From contig DASZGL010000003.1 in the NCBI GenBank assembly GCA_035938875.1, positions 1 through 64,000 on the forward strand: DNA of 64,000 bases, read 5' to 3'. The DNA comes from DASZGL01 sp035938875 (GTDB lineage: Bacteria > Chloroflexota > Dormibacteria > Aeolococcales > Aeolococcaceae). Shown here one piece after another: positions 8,752 through 17,110 of the stretch. Position 1 is the stretch's first letter. Every line of letters starts with the position of its first letter. A program made the position numbers and the translations under genes. The notes beneath the pieces are model-generated. The model did not search any database, was not told the DNA's origin, and worked only from the letters and a program-made list of their open reading frames with translations.

Positions 8752-10301
8752 GGGCGCATGCCGTGGGCTGAAGGTCCCAGCTGTGGTGGCAGCGCCGCGT
8801 AGGCGTCGTGCACCCAGCGACAGAGCAGCGGCCGCGTGTCGCGCGGGTCGATGATCTCCTCGATGCCGAATGTCTCGGCGGTGCGAAATGGCGAGCGCAC
8901 GGCTTCCAGCCGCTCGGCGATCTCGGCGCGAAGCGCCTCGGGGTCGTCGGCGGCCTCGAGGTCGGCCCGGTACGCAGCCTCCAGCCCGCCCTCGACGGGC
9001 AGCGACCCCCAGTCGGCCGACGGCCACGCGTAGCGCTGCATCAGCCCGCCGGCGTTCCACAGCCCGGCGCCGCCGACTCCGTACACGCGTCGGACGATGA
9101 CCGAGACCGCGGGAATCGTCGCCTGGTGCACCGCCGCGACCGCGCGTACCCCGTGGCGGATCGTCCCCTTGCGCTCGGCGGCGACACCGAGGACGAAACC
9201 GGGCTGATCGACGACGCTGACCAGTGGCAGATGGAAGGTCTGGCAGAGGTCGACGAAGCGGGTCAGCTTGTCCGAACCCTCGGCGGTGAGGCCGCCGCCG
9301 TAGACGAGCGGATCGAAGGCGAGCAGTCCCACCGGGTGACCGTCGAGCCGGGCCAGCGCGGTGATCACCGAGGCGCCGTGGCGTCGCCCCATCTCGAAGA
9401 CGCTGCCATCGTCGGCGACGGCGGCGAGCACGCGGCGCATGTCGTAGGGCTTACGCCTCTCCCGGGGGATGGCGTCGATGAGCCATTCGTCACGGCGCTG
9501 AGGGTCGTCTGTTGCTGCCGCTACTGGCGGTAACTCCCAGACGTTCGGGGGCAGGTAGCCCAGGAATTGGCGCAGGGTGCCCAGCGCCTCGAGCTCACTG
9601 TCGCAGATGACGTCGACGGCTCCGCTGGCCGCGACGACATCGACGCCCCCCAGCTCCTCGTTGGTCAGGTCCTCGCCGACGCCGCGCCTGACGACCACCG
9701 GTCCGGCGATGAACAGCTGTGACGTGCCCCTGACCATCACGGCGAGGTGGGCGGCGGCGACCCTCGCGGCGCCTAGGCCGGCGACCGGGCCGAGGCAGGC
9801 GGCGGCGACGGGGACTCGGGCCATGTTGGCGACGGTGACGTCCCACCCGGGGAGCAGCGGGCAGTAGGTGTGGCCCAGCTCCTCGAGGCTCCGCACGCTG
9901 CCGCCTCCACCGGTGCCGTCGACGAGGCGCACCAGGGGCACGTGGCGATCGTGGGCCAGCCGCTCGGCGTGCACCATCTTGCCGTGGATCGCGGCGTCGG
10001 CTGCGCCGCCGCGCACGGTGAAGTCGTCGCCACCGACGACGACGCGCCTGCCGTCGATCTCGCCGGTGCCGAAGACGAAGTTGGCGGGCCGGAACGAGGT
10101 CAGCCGGCCCCCCTCATAGGCGCCCTTGCCGGCCAGCGAGCCGATCTCGCTGAAGGTCCCCTCGTCGAGCAGCGCGGCGATGCGCTCGCGCACGGTGAGG
10201 CGGCCCGCGGCATGTTGCTTGGCGACCTTGGCGTCACCGCCCATCGCCTGGGCCAGTTCGGCGCGCCGGTGCAGCTCCTCGACCTCTGGCTCCCAGCTCA
10301 T
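8748..10301 (-). CDS. Acyl-CoA carboxylase carboxyltransferase (beta) subunit
   Basis: Crotonase-fold carboxyltransferase family that moves CO2 from carboxybiotin to an acyl-CoA (propionyl-, acetyl- or methylcrotonyl-CoA type), 517 aa, a normal length. The N-terminal half has RLTVRERIAALLDEGTF and the acyl-CoA-binding GxGG-rich stretch. The C-terminal half has VDQPGFVLG and a Gly/Ala-rich oxyanion region, as in PccB and AccD-type proteins. No biotin carboxylase or biotin-carrier gene is in the window, so substrate and partner are unknown. A decarboxylase role (MmdA-like) is also possible. The ATG at 10301 has TATCGT 7 bases upstream. The gene forms an operon with malQ through a GTGA overlap. 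Confidence 0.85.
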   Translation of the reverse strand: MSWEPEVEELHRRAELAQAMGGDAKVAKQHAAGRLTVRERIAALLDEGTFSEIGSLAGKGAYEGGRLTSFRPANFVFGTGEIDGRRVVVGGDDFTVRGGAADAAIHGKMVHAERLAHDRHVPLVRLVDGTGGGGSVRSLEELGHTYCPLLPGWDVTVANMARVPVAAACLGPVAGLGAARVAAAHLAVMVRGTSQLFIAGPVVVRRGVGEDLTNEELGGVDVVAASGAVDVICDSELEALGTLRQFLGYLPPNVWELPPVAAATDDPQRRDEWLIDAIPRERRKPYDMRRVLAAVADDGSVFEMGRRHGASVITALARLDGHPVGLLAFDPLVYGGGLTAEGSDKLTRFVDLCQTFHLPLVSVVDQPGFVLGVAAERKGTIRHGVRAVAAVHQATIPAVSVIVRRVYGVGGAGLWNAGGLMQRYAWPSADWGSLPVEGGLEAAYRADLEAADDPEALRAEIAERLEAVRSPFRTAETFGIEEIIDPRDTRPLLCRWVHDAYAALPPQLGPSAHGMRP

Positions 10302-10308
10302 CGCTGCG

Positions 10309-10314
10309 ACGATA
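10309..10314 (-). promoter_or_regulatory. -10 element of the carboxyltransferase-malQ operon (leaderless)
   Basis: TATCGT on the minus strand, then 7 bases to the ATG at 10301. It is back to back with the promoter of the class II aldolase gene. Confidence 0.55.
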
Positions 10315-10350
10315 GCTGCGGGCGCGACCGGTCGGCCGGCGACCAGCGCC

Positions 10351-10356
10351 TATACT
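10351..10356 (+). promoter_or_regulatory. -10 element of the class II aldolase gene
   Basis: TATACT about 45 bases before the ATG at 10402. This gene has a real leader and a GGAGAG ribosome-binding site at 10391-10396. Confidence 0.5.
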
Positions 10357-10401
10357 CGATCAGGCTCCGGCGGACAGCGCCGGCAGGGTTGGAGAGTTGA
10401 C

Positions 10402-11142
10402 ATGGCCATAGCAGCAGAACAGCGGCCGATGGCGCCCACGCTTCCCGAGCTGTCTCCGCGCGCTGAGCTGGCGCTGCTCGGTCGCACCCTGCATCGCGAG
10501 GGATACGACGACCACCTCGCCGGTCACATCACCTATGCGCAGGCCGACGGATCCTTGCTGGTCAACCCATTCGGCCTGCCCTGGGACGAGATCAAGGCCT
10601 CCGACGTCATGCGCATCGACCGCGGGGGCCGAGTCCTCGACGGACGCTGGACGGTGACACCCGCAATCGAGCTCCACCTCGCCTTGCACCGCGCGCGCGA
10701 TGACGTGCGCGTCGCCGTCCACAACCATCCCCGATGGGGAACGCTGTGGGCTGACATGCACCGCATCCCGCCGATCTACGACCAGACGTCGGCGCTGATC
10801 GACGGCGATCCCGCCCTCTACAACGAGTACCAGGGCGCGGTCAACGACGTCGCCAACGCCGAGGCCGCGGTGCGCGCCATGGGCGGGGCGAAGATGGCCC
10901 TGCTCGCCAACCACGGCGTTTTTGTCGTCGGTGACAGTATCCGGCAGGCCCACCTGCGCTCGATCACGCTGGAGTGGCGCTGCCGCCAGGCGTGGCACGT
11001 CGAGGCGGCTGGTGGCGGGGTGCCCCTACCCGCCGAGGTGGCCGGTCCCCTGGGCAGCCGGGTCGACGCCAAGGGCTTCATCGGGTTGTGGGAAGCGATG
11101 GTCCGCCGCGAGCTCCGCCACGATCCAGGGGTGCTCGATTGA
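10402..11142 (+). CDS. Class II aldolase/adducin family protein
   Basis: Zinc-dependent aldolase or decarboxylase fold (L-fuculose-phosphate aldolase/adducin head family), 246 aa. The zinc ligands are visible as HNH in the segment VHNHPRWGTLW and as a third His in LLANHGVF. A Glu in PAIELHLA fits the acid/base position. The substrate is not predictable; many members act in sugar or aromatic degradation. The start is an ATG with GGAGAG 5 bases upstream. The stop overlaps the TTG start of the following amidohydrolase, which suggests that the two act in one pathway. Confidence 0.85.
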   Translation: MAIAAEQRPMAPTLPELSPRAELALLGRTLHREGYDDHLAGHITYAQADGSLLVNPFGLPWDEIKASDVMRIDRGGRVLDGRWTVTPAIELHLALHRARDDVRVAVHNHPRWGTLWADMHRIPPIYDQTSALIDGDPALYNEYQGAVNDVANAEAAVRAMGGAKMALLANHGVFVVGDSIRQAHLRSITLEWRCRQAWHVEAAGGGVPLPAEVAGPLGSRVDAKGFIGLWEAMVRRELRHDPGVLD

Positions 11143-12260
11143 CAGCAGCCGGGCGGCCCCTGGTCGTCGACGCCGACGCGCACGTGCGAGACGTCCAGGT
11201 CGACCAGCCGCAGGGCGCCTGGCGCAGCCTGAGCGAGCGACACCCGGGATGGATCAGCGCCGGCGAGTCGGCCGGCCGGAGGGTCACCCAGGTCGACGGC
11301 AAGCTGTTCCCGCGCCAGGAGGGGAGGGGACGGGGCGTGCCCATCGACAGCGCCACCAACCCGGCCTGTGAAGCGGGGGCTCGTGACCTCAGCGCGCGCA
11401 TCCGAGACCTCGACGCCGAGGGCATCGACGTCCAGGTGCTCTTCGGTGGCCTGATGCTGGCGACGACGACGTTCGCCGACGCGGGCTTCGCCGCCGACTT
11501 CGCCGAGGCGTACAACGACTGGCTGCTCGACGAGGTCTGCGCGAGGCACCCTCAGCGGCTTCGCGCCGCGGCGGCGATCCCCCTGCAGGACGTACGACGC
11601 GCTGTCGCCGAGCTCGAGCGTGCGACGCGCAAGGGTGCGGTGGCGGTCACCGTCCCTCCGGTGCTCGGCGAACGGACCCTCGACGACGAGGCGCTGCTGC
11701 CGTTCTTCGAGGCGGCGGCCGACCGCGGTGTCGCCGTCGCCGTGCACAGCGCCCCGGGAATGAACATCCCCCTTCCCGCCGCCGGCCTTTTCAGCAACTA
11801 CGCGCAGGTGCACTGCCTGTCGTTCCCCGTCGACCAGATGGTCGCCTTCGTCGCGCTCGCCATGGGCGGAGTCCTCGATCGGTTTCCCCGACTGCGCGTT
11901 GCCTTCCTCGAGTCCGGCGCCGGCTGGGTGCCCTACATCGTCGATCGCGTCCACGAGCACAAGGAGAAGCGGAGCGAGCTGCTGCCGGGAATGCGCTCAG
12001 AGCCCCGCGAATACCTCGAGCGCGGCCAGTGCTTCTTCTCTTTCGAGTGCGAGGAGTCGCTGCTCGCCTGCTACATCGAGCACCTCGGCGACGGCAGCCT
12101 GGTGTACTCGTCGGACTATCCGCACTGGGACTCCGACTTTCCCGGCACCGTCGACACCGTGCGGCGGCGCAACGCTGCCCTCGGTGACGCGACGCTGGGG
12201 CACATCCTCGGCGGCAACGCGCTGCGTCTCTACGCGCTGGAGTCGCCGGTCAGCGCTTAG
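11139..12260 (+). CDS. Amidohydrolase-2 family protein (ACMSD-like)
   Basis: Metal-dependent TIM-barrel hydrolase or decarboxylase (family of aminocarboxymuconate-semialdehyde decarboxylase), 373 aa from the TTG at 11139, which overlaps the aldolase stop. The N-terminal metal motif reads DADAHV, so the usual first His of the HxH pair is an Asp, a variant I know from a subgroup of this family. AVHSAPG supplies the mid-barrel His and SSDYPHWDSDFP the C-terminal Asp. The reaction is unknown; the aldolase neighbour and the kynureninase operon 6 kb away make aromatic or amino-acid degradation plausible. The 3' end overlaps the convergent AspH-like gene by 11 bases. Confidence 0.8.
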   Translation: MTAAGRPLVVDADAHVRDVQVDQPQGAWRSLSERHPGWISAGESAGRRVTQVDGKLFPRQEGRGRGVPIDSATNPACEAGARDLSARIRDLDAEGIDVQVLFGGLMLATTTFADAGFAADFAEAYNDWLLDEVCARHPQRLRAAAAIPLQDVRRAVAELERATRKGAVAVTVPPVLGERTLDDEALLPFFEAAADRGVAVAVHSAPGMNIPLPAAGLFSNYAQVHCLSFPVDQMVAFVALAMGGVLDRFPRLRVAFLESGAGWVPYIVDRVHEHKEKRSELLPGMRSEPREYLERGQCFFSFECEESLLACYIEHLGDGSLVYSSDYPHWDSDFPGTVDTVRRRNAALGDATLGHILGGNALRLYALESPVSA

Positions 12261-13095
12261 CGGCCAGCTCCCTGGGCGTCCCGACCTCTTCGCCCGCGGC
12301 AGCCGTTGTCGCCGTGCGAGCACCGGCGGCTGCGGACAGCTTGGTGCCGAACTCCTTCTCCCACGCCTGGTGCTTGCGCTTGGCGTCTCTGACGAACGGC
12401 GACATGGCCACCGCCCCGATCACCCCACGGTTGATCCATGAGCCTGGGAAGCGGGCGGGACGCAAGAAGTCGACGAAGAGGACGACGCGGGTCTTGTCGG
12501 TGTCGTTCCACGCCGAGTGCTCGTAAGCGTCGTCGAAAACCATGCTCTCGCCCTCGTACCAGCGCGCCACCTCCCCGTCCACCTTGATGCCGCAGGCCTG
12601 GGGATGGGGAACCAAAAGCCCCAGGTGGTAACGGAGGACGCCGCGCCAGGGTCCGCGGTGCGGGGGGATCTTCTTGCCTGGGGCGAGGATGGAGAAGAAC
12701 GCCGTGGTCATTCCGGGAATCTCCCGCAGCAGCCGCGCCGTCTCCGGGCAGCGGGCGCAGTTGGCCTCGGACTTGAACCCGTACCCGTAGAAGGCGAAGA
12801 TCCGCCAGTTCTCGTCAGAGATGTCGGAGACGTCGGCGGTGATCTCGTGAAACGCGGGGAGGTCGTCGCGATGGAGGAGCACGGTGTCGAGCTCGGCGCG
12901 GATGGTCCTCCAGTTCGCCTCGAGCGTCCTTGCCCAGGGGAACTCCGTCACCGGCAGAAACGGGGTGGTGGCCACCAGCGACGAACGCACCACGGTGCGC
13001 TCCAGTGGACCCATCACCCACATGGCGACGTCGTAGGCGCGGTCGCGCATGGGCTTGGCCGCGATCCACCTGCGGACTGCAGCAGGCATGGCCAT
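12250..13095 (-). CDS. Aspartyl/asparaginyl beta-hydroxylase family dioxygenase
   Basis: Fe(II)/2-oxoglutarate-dependent oxygenase family, 281 aa. The conserved HRGPW..LRYHLGL block and the later DDAYEHSAWN block give the two iron-binding His residues, and a downstream Arg in RVVLFVDFLRP fits the oxoglutarate position. Bacterial members include lipid A hydroxylase LpxO, free amino-acid hydroxylases and proteins of unknown target. The basic, slightly hydrophobic N-terminus could associate with membranes, which is inference only. The ATG at 13095 is preceded at 7 bases by TATATT. The gene stands alone, convergent with the amidohydrolase. Confidence 0.85.
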   Translation of the reverse strand: MAMPAAVRRWIAAKPMRDRAYDVAMWVMGPLERTVVRSSLVATTPFLPVTEFPWARTLEANWRTIRAELDTVLLHRDDLPAFHEITADVSDISDENWRIFAFYGYGFKSEANCARCPETARLLREIPGMTTAFFSILAPGKKIPPHRGPWRGVLRYHLGLLVPHPQACGIKVDGEVARWYEGESMVFDDAYEHSAWNDTDKTRVVLFVDFLRPARFPGSWINRGVIGAVAMSPFVRDAKRKHQAWEKEFGTKLSAAAGARTATTAAAGEEVGTPRELAAKR

Positions 13096-13102
13096 GACCG
13101 GA

Positions 13103-13108
13103 AATATA
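13103..13108 (-). promoter_or_regulatory. -10 element of the AspH-like gene (leaderless)
   Basis: TATATT on the minus strand followed by 7 bases and the ATG at 13095, among the best -10 matches in the window. No ribosome-binding site is present. Confidence 0.6.
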
Positions 13109-13119
13109 TGACGGGACCG

Positions 13120-14709
13120 TCACCTTGCGCCAGAGGCGGTTCGCAGGGCGGCGAGGATGGCGTCCCCGTTGGGGCTTCCCAACCCGGTGCAGGCGTCCCA
13201 TCCGGGACGTGCTGAATAGGCGCCGTTGTCCCCCTCGACGATGTCGCGAAAACCGCCGGCACGGCTCACCCGCTCGTAGAGCAGGGGATTGATGAAGCCG
13301 ACCGGAGTGCCGAGCTTTTCGTTGAGCCGCGCCAACAGCGCCGCCCACAGGGGCGCCACCGCGCTGGTGCCGCCGACGACCGACTGGTCGCCGTCGACGA
13401 GAACCCGGTAGCCCGTCTGGGGATCGGCGTTGCCGGCCACGTCGGGAACGCCTCGGCCGCGGCGATGGTCGGGGTTGACCGATGGCGGGACGTCGGCGCC
13501 GTGCTGCCAGGGCGGTGGCTTGAAGACGTCGCTGACCCCGCCTCCGGTGGCCGGCCCTCCGGGGCCGTCGTTCCAGGCGACCTCGCGGGCGATCGTCCCG
13601 CCCGCGGCCTCCAGCCGGGTGCCGCCGCAGGCGAGGACATGCGGACTGCTCGCCGGGAAGTCGGCGTGGGCCAGGCCGTCGGGCACCGAGTCTCCTGATC
13701 CCGTGTCTCCGGAGGCGCAGCACACGGTGACGCCGAGGGCCGCGGCGTCCTCGAACAGCGAGTTGAGCACCGTCGTCGCCTGCTGGGACCAGTGGATCTC
13801 CGCCTGGCCCCAGCTGATGGACAGGACGCTGGGCCGGTTCACGTCGTCGTGGATCGCCGTGCCGATGGCGTCGATGAAGCCGCGATCACTGTTGGGGGCG
13901 AAGTAGACGGCGAGGTTCGCTCCGGGAGCCACCGCGCCGGCGACCTCGATATCGAGCACCACCTCGCCGTCGTTGGAGTTGGAGTCGCCGATCGGTTGGT
14001 TGCGGCCACCATCGACGCCAACGCTGACGATGCTGGGCGGGGTGATGCCCAGGCTGGCGAAGTAGGTGCTGACCTCGGCGCTGTGGTAGCCGCCGCCGAA
14101 CTCGACCATGGCGATGGTCTGGCCGGCTCCGGTGCTGTCAGCGGGAAAGCTGTAGAGCCGCGCCACCTCGGTGGGGTCGAAGCCCAGACCGGCGCTGTTC
14201 GCGGACGCGGGCGCACTGACCAGGCGGCGGAAGTGCGGATTCATCTGGGGCCGGTCGTCGAGCCCGAAGACGCCCTCGACGACGCCTTCGATCGATCGCG
14301 GCACCATCAGCGGCCCGGTACGGCCGCGGTAGTCGCCATCCGGGTGCCGGTAGTGGACCAGGTCGACCCCGAACGCGTCGCTGAACTGGGCGACGGTTCC
14401 GGAGAGCACCACGGTGCGCCGTTCTGCGTTGGTGTCGCCGACCTGCAGGCCGTGCTCCGCGGCGAAGGCCGCGACCTTGTCGACGTCCCCTGGCTGGGCT
14501 CCCAGCGCGGCGGCGAAGTTCTTGCGCTGCAGCGGGCCCACGGTTCGCGGCGAGCTGCTCTGCGGACGGCGCCGGAGAACGACGGTGACGTCGAGCCGCT
14601 CCGCAGGGTCGGCGGCGCCGACCTCGGTGGCACCCTCGAGGGGAGCCCGGGAGCTCCCCGGCAGGGGAACGCGGTCGTCTCGTGGCACGGCAGCGGGATC
14701 ATTCCACAC
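13120..14709 (-). CDS. Kumamolisin-type serine-carboxyl protease (sedolisin, S53) with prodomain
   Basis: Acid endopeptidase family, normally secreted and self-processed. About the first 190 residues match the pro-kumamolisin domain (QRKNFAAALGA region). The catalytic domain carries Glu and Asp in GEVVLDIEVAG, the oxyanion Asp in ASGDTGSGD and the nucleophile Ser in GGTSAVAPLWA. The C-terminal Ca2+ site lies around FRDIVEGDNG. No classical signal peptide is visible, as in some other S53 proteins. The start is uncertain: GTG codons at 14730, 14715 and 14709 are all possible (529-536 aa), and I show the shortest. The gene is divergent from the threonine dehydratase gene with only tens of bases between starts. 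Confidence 0.87.
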   Translation of the reverse strand: MWNDPAAVPRDDRVPLPGSSRAPLEGATEVGAADPAERLDVTVVLRRRPQSSSPRTVGPLQRKNFAAALGAQPGDVDKVAAFAAEHGLQVGDTNAERRTVVLSGTVAQFSDAFGVDLVHYRHPDGDYRGRTGPLMVPRSIEGVVEGVFGLDDRPQMNPHFRRLVSAPASANSAGLGFDPTEVARLYSFPADSTGAGQTIAMVEFGGGYHSAEVSTYFASLGITPPSIVSVGVDGGRNQPIGDSNSNDGEVVLDIEVAGAVAPGANLAVYFAPNSDRGFIDAIGTAIHDDVNRPSVLSISWGQAEIHWSQQATTVLNSLFEDAAALGVTVCCASGDTGSGDSVPDGLAHADFPASSPHVLACGGTRLEAAGGTIAREVAWNDGPGGPATGGGVSDVFKPPPWQHGADVPPSVNPDHRRGRGVPDVAGNADPQTGYRVLVDGDQSVVGGTSAVAPLWAALLARLNEKLGTPVGFINPLLYERVSRAGGFRDIVEGDNGAYSARPGWDACTGLGSPNGDAILAALRTASGAR

Positions 14710-14740
14710 GGCCACCCGGTGCCATGGCACCGTGGGCTGC

Positions 14741-15715
14741 GTGGACACCTGGCTCAGCGAGCAGCGCGCGCACATCGAGGCGGCCGCGGTGCGCATCGCC
14801 GGCCGCGCCCGGCGCACCCCGGTGCTGGTCAGCGAACTCGAGGGTGGCGTGGTGATCAAGCCGGAGCTCCTGCAGCGCACCGGTTCGTTCAAGGTCCGCG
14901 GCGCGTTCAACGCCCTGCTGCAGATGTGTGCGCATCGACCCGAAGTGCGCGGCGTGCTGGCTGTGAGCTCGGGCAACCACGCCCAGGCTGTGGCCCTGGC
15001 GGCCGCGGAGCTGGGGCTCGAAGCCACCGTGGTGATGTCGGCCGACAGTCAGCCGCTCAAGGTCGCCGCGACCCGTGCCCTGGGCGCGCGCATCATCAGT
15101 GACGGCATCACCATGGCCAATCGCGAGGAGCGTGCTCGACAGCTCGCTGAGGACCTCGGCCTCCCGATGGTCCATGCCTTCGACGACTGGGACGTGGTCC
15201 ACGGCCAGGGCACGGCCACCCTCGAGCTGCTCGGCGACCACCCCGGCATCAGCCTGGTCGTCGTGCCCGTCGGTGGTGGTGGGCTGATCAGTGGCACCGC
15301 GCTGGCGGCCGCCTCGAGCTCGCCGCGGGTGCGCGTCATCGGGGTCGAGCCGGAGGTCGCCGCCGACGCGGCGCAGAGTCTGCACGCCGGCCGGGTGGTG
15401 GCCCTCGATGCGCCGCCGGCGACCATCGCCGACGGTGTCCGCTCACTTCACATCGGCGACATCGCCGCCGACGTGATCATTGGCCGCGGGCTTGTCGAGG
15501 ACATCACCACCGTCAGCGAGGGCGCCATCGAGCACGCGATCGCGGTTGCGGCGCAGCAACTCCACCTCGTCGTCGAACCCAGCGGAGCCCTGCCTCTAGC
15601 CGCCCTGCTCGACGGCAAGCTGCCGCGTCGCGCCGGCGACGGACCGCCCGCATTGCTGTTGACCGGAGGAAATGTCGACCCGCAGCTGCTCTCCCGCGTC
15701 ATCGCCGCGGGGTAG
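14741..15715 (+). CDS. PLP-dependent threonine/serine dehydratase (short, catabolic type)
   Basis: Fold-type II PLP enzyme that deaminates L-threonine or L-serine to the 2-oxo acid, 324 aa. SFKVRGAFNAL contains the PLP lysine, SSGNHAQAVA binds the phosphate side and VPVGGGGLISG is the glycine loop. There is no C-terminal ACT domain, so it is not the isoleucine-feedback-regulated biosynthetic IlvA. Serine racemase-like activity is an alternative. I chose the GTG at 14741; another GTG lies 9 bases upstream. It ends 9 bases before the convergent amidohydrolase stop. Confidence 0.88.
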   Translation: MDTWLSEQRAHIEAAAVRIAGRARRTPVLVSELEGGVVIKPELLQRTGSFKVRGAFNALLQMCAHRPEVRGVLAVSSGNHAQAVALAAAELGLEATVVMSADSQPLKVAATRALGARIISDGITMANREERARQLAEDLGLPMVHAFDDWDVVHGQGTATLELLGDHPGISLVVVPVGGGGLISGTALAAASSSPRVRVIGVEPEVAADAAQSLHAGRVVALDAPPATIADGVRSLHIGDIAADVIIGRGLVEDITTVSEGAIEHAIAVAAQQLHLVVEPSGALPLAALLDGKLPRRAGDGPPALLLTGGNVDPQLLSRVIAAG

Positions 15716-15724
15716 CCGAGACCG

Positions 15725-17005
15725 CTAACCGACTCCCGCGGATGCGCGCACGCCGGTGCGGTCGCTGATGAGCACGCCGGCCTTGATCACCGCACGGACG
15801 CGCCCGGGGTCATCGAAGAGGGCGATGTCGGCGAGGGGATCGCCCTGCACGGTCACCACGTCGGCAGTCTTGCCGGGCTCGAGGGTCCCGGTGGTGGTGT
15901 CGATGCCGAGGAGCTCGGCGCAGCTGCGAGTGCTGGCCACGATGGCCTGCATCGGGGACATGCCGTTGGCCACCATCAGGGCCAGCTCTCGCAGGTTCTC
16001 GCCGTGTGGACCGACGGCGCTGTCGGTGCCCATGGCGACGCGCACACCGGCCTCGACAGCCGCGCGGAAGCCGCGCCGGTGCTGTTCCATCACGCTCCGG
16101 GACTTGTCGACCATCGCCTCCGGCAGGCTCCCCGGCTTGCGCTCAGCGCCGGCGATGACGTCCTCGGGGGCTTTCAGCGTCGGCACCAGGAAGACTCCAT
16201 GACGCTTCATCAGCGCGATCGCCTCCTCGTCGATGAGGCAGCCGTGCTCGATGCTGCGCACGCCGCCGATCACCGCGTTCTTGATGCCCGAGGCAGACAT
16301 GGCGTGCGACATCACCGAGCGGTGTTGCGCCGCAGCCTCGTAGACGGCGACGGCGATCTCCTCGACGGTGAACTGGGATACGTTGACCGCGTCGTTGGCG
16401 GACAGGACTCCGCCGCTGGTGCACAGCTTGATCCAGTCGGCGCCGGCGCGGAGCACCTCGCGTGCCTTGTGCCGCATTGCCTCGACGCCGTCGACCACCC
16501 CGGAGGGTATGTCCAGGCCGGCGTCGAACGGCAGATTGCAGCCACACGGCATGGTGGCGTCACCGTGACCCCCGGTCTGGCTGAGGATCGACACCGCCAT
16601 CTGCATGTGAGGGCCGGGGAAGAAGCCGCGCTCGATGGCAAGGCGGATGCCGACCGGGCTCAGGCCGGCGTCGCGCACCGTGGTGACGCCCGCGTGCAGT
16701 GTGCTCGCGCAGTTGGGGATGGCGTGGAGCAGCGCGAAGGACCGCGGCGTCATCAGCATGCGGGTGAAGTCCACTCCCGCCGGCATGCCGACGTGCACGT
16801 GCATGTCCATGAGCCCGGGAAGCACCGTCAGGTCGTCGCCTTCGACGATGCGAGCGTCGGCGGGGATGCTCAGTGAGCTGCGCGGTCCGCAGGCGGTGAT
16901 GCGTCCCCCGCCGATGACCACGGCCGCGGCCGCGACCGGGTCCCGGCCGGTGCCGTCCACCAGCCGGTCGGCGATGACGGCGAGCGGTCTGTCCTCGTCG
17001 AGCAC
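15725..17005 (-). CDS. Metal-dependent amidohydrolase (imidazolonepropionase-like)
   Basis: Amidohydrolase of the imidazolonepropionase/prolidase-like group, 426 aa. It shows the HVHVG metal pair after PGLMDMH, a likely Lys in ADWIKLCTSG as carboxylated metal ligand, His residues in SHAMS and SIEHG, and the catalytic Asp in MGTDSAVG. An N-terminal and C-terminal beta-sandwich (VIADRLVDG and GKTADVVTVQGDPL) frames the barrel. The substrate is unknown: an imide, dipeptide or cyclic amide. I chose the GTG at 17005 because TAGGGT ends 7 bases upstream; another GTG is at 17014. It is divergent from the acyl-CoA synthetase operon. Confidence 0.85.
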   Translation of the reverse strand: MLDEDRPLAVIADRLVDGTGRDPVAAAAVVIGGGRITACGPRSSLSIPADARIVEGDDLTVLPGLMDMHVHVGMPAGVDFTRMLMTPRSFALLHAIPNCASTLHAGVTTVRDAGLSPVGIRLAIERGFFPGPHMQMAVSILSQTGGHGDATMPCGCNLPFDAGLDIPSGVVDGVEAMRHKAREVLRAGADWIKLCTSGGVLSANDAVNVSQFTVEEIAVAVYEAAAQHRSVMSHAMSASGIKNAVIGGVRSIEHGCLIDEEAIALMKRHGVFLVPTLKAPEDVIAGAERKPGSLPEAMVDKSRSVMEQHRRGFRAAVEAGVRVAMGTDSAVGPHGENLRELALMVANGMSPMQAIVASTRSCAELLGIDTTTGTLEPGKTADVVTVQGDPLADIALFDDPGRVRAVIKAGVLISDRTGVRASAGVG

Positions 17006-17012
17006 GACGCTC

Positions 17013-17018
17013 ACCCTA
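17013..17018 (-). promoter_or_regulatory. -10 element of the amidohydrolase gene (leaderless)
   Basis: TAGGGT on the minus strand followed by 7 bases to a GTG at 17005. It overlaps the upstream GTG at 17014, which argues against that codon as start. Confidence 0.45.
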
Positions 17019-17110
17019 GCGCGAAAGTGTGGCCGTCGGCGCCGGACGCCTGCCGGTGACGTCGCGCGACAATCTTCCGCAGTCGGCCCGGTGACCCAGG
17101 AGGTGTCCAG

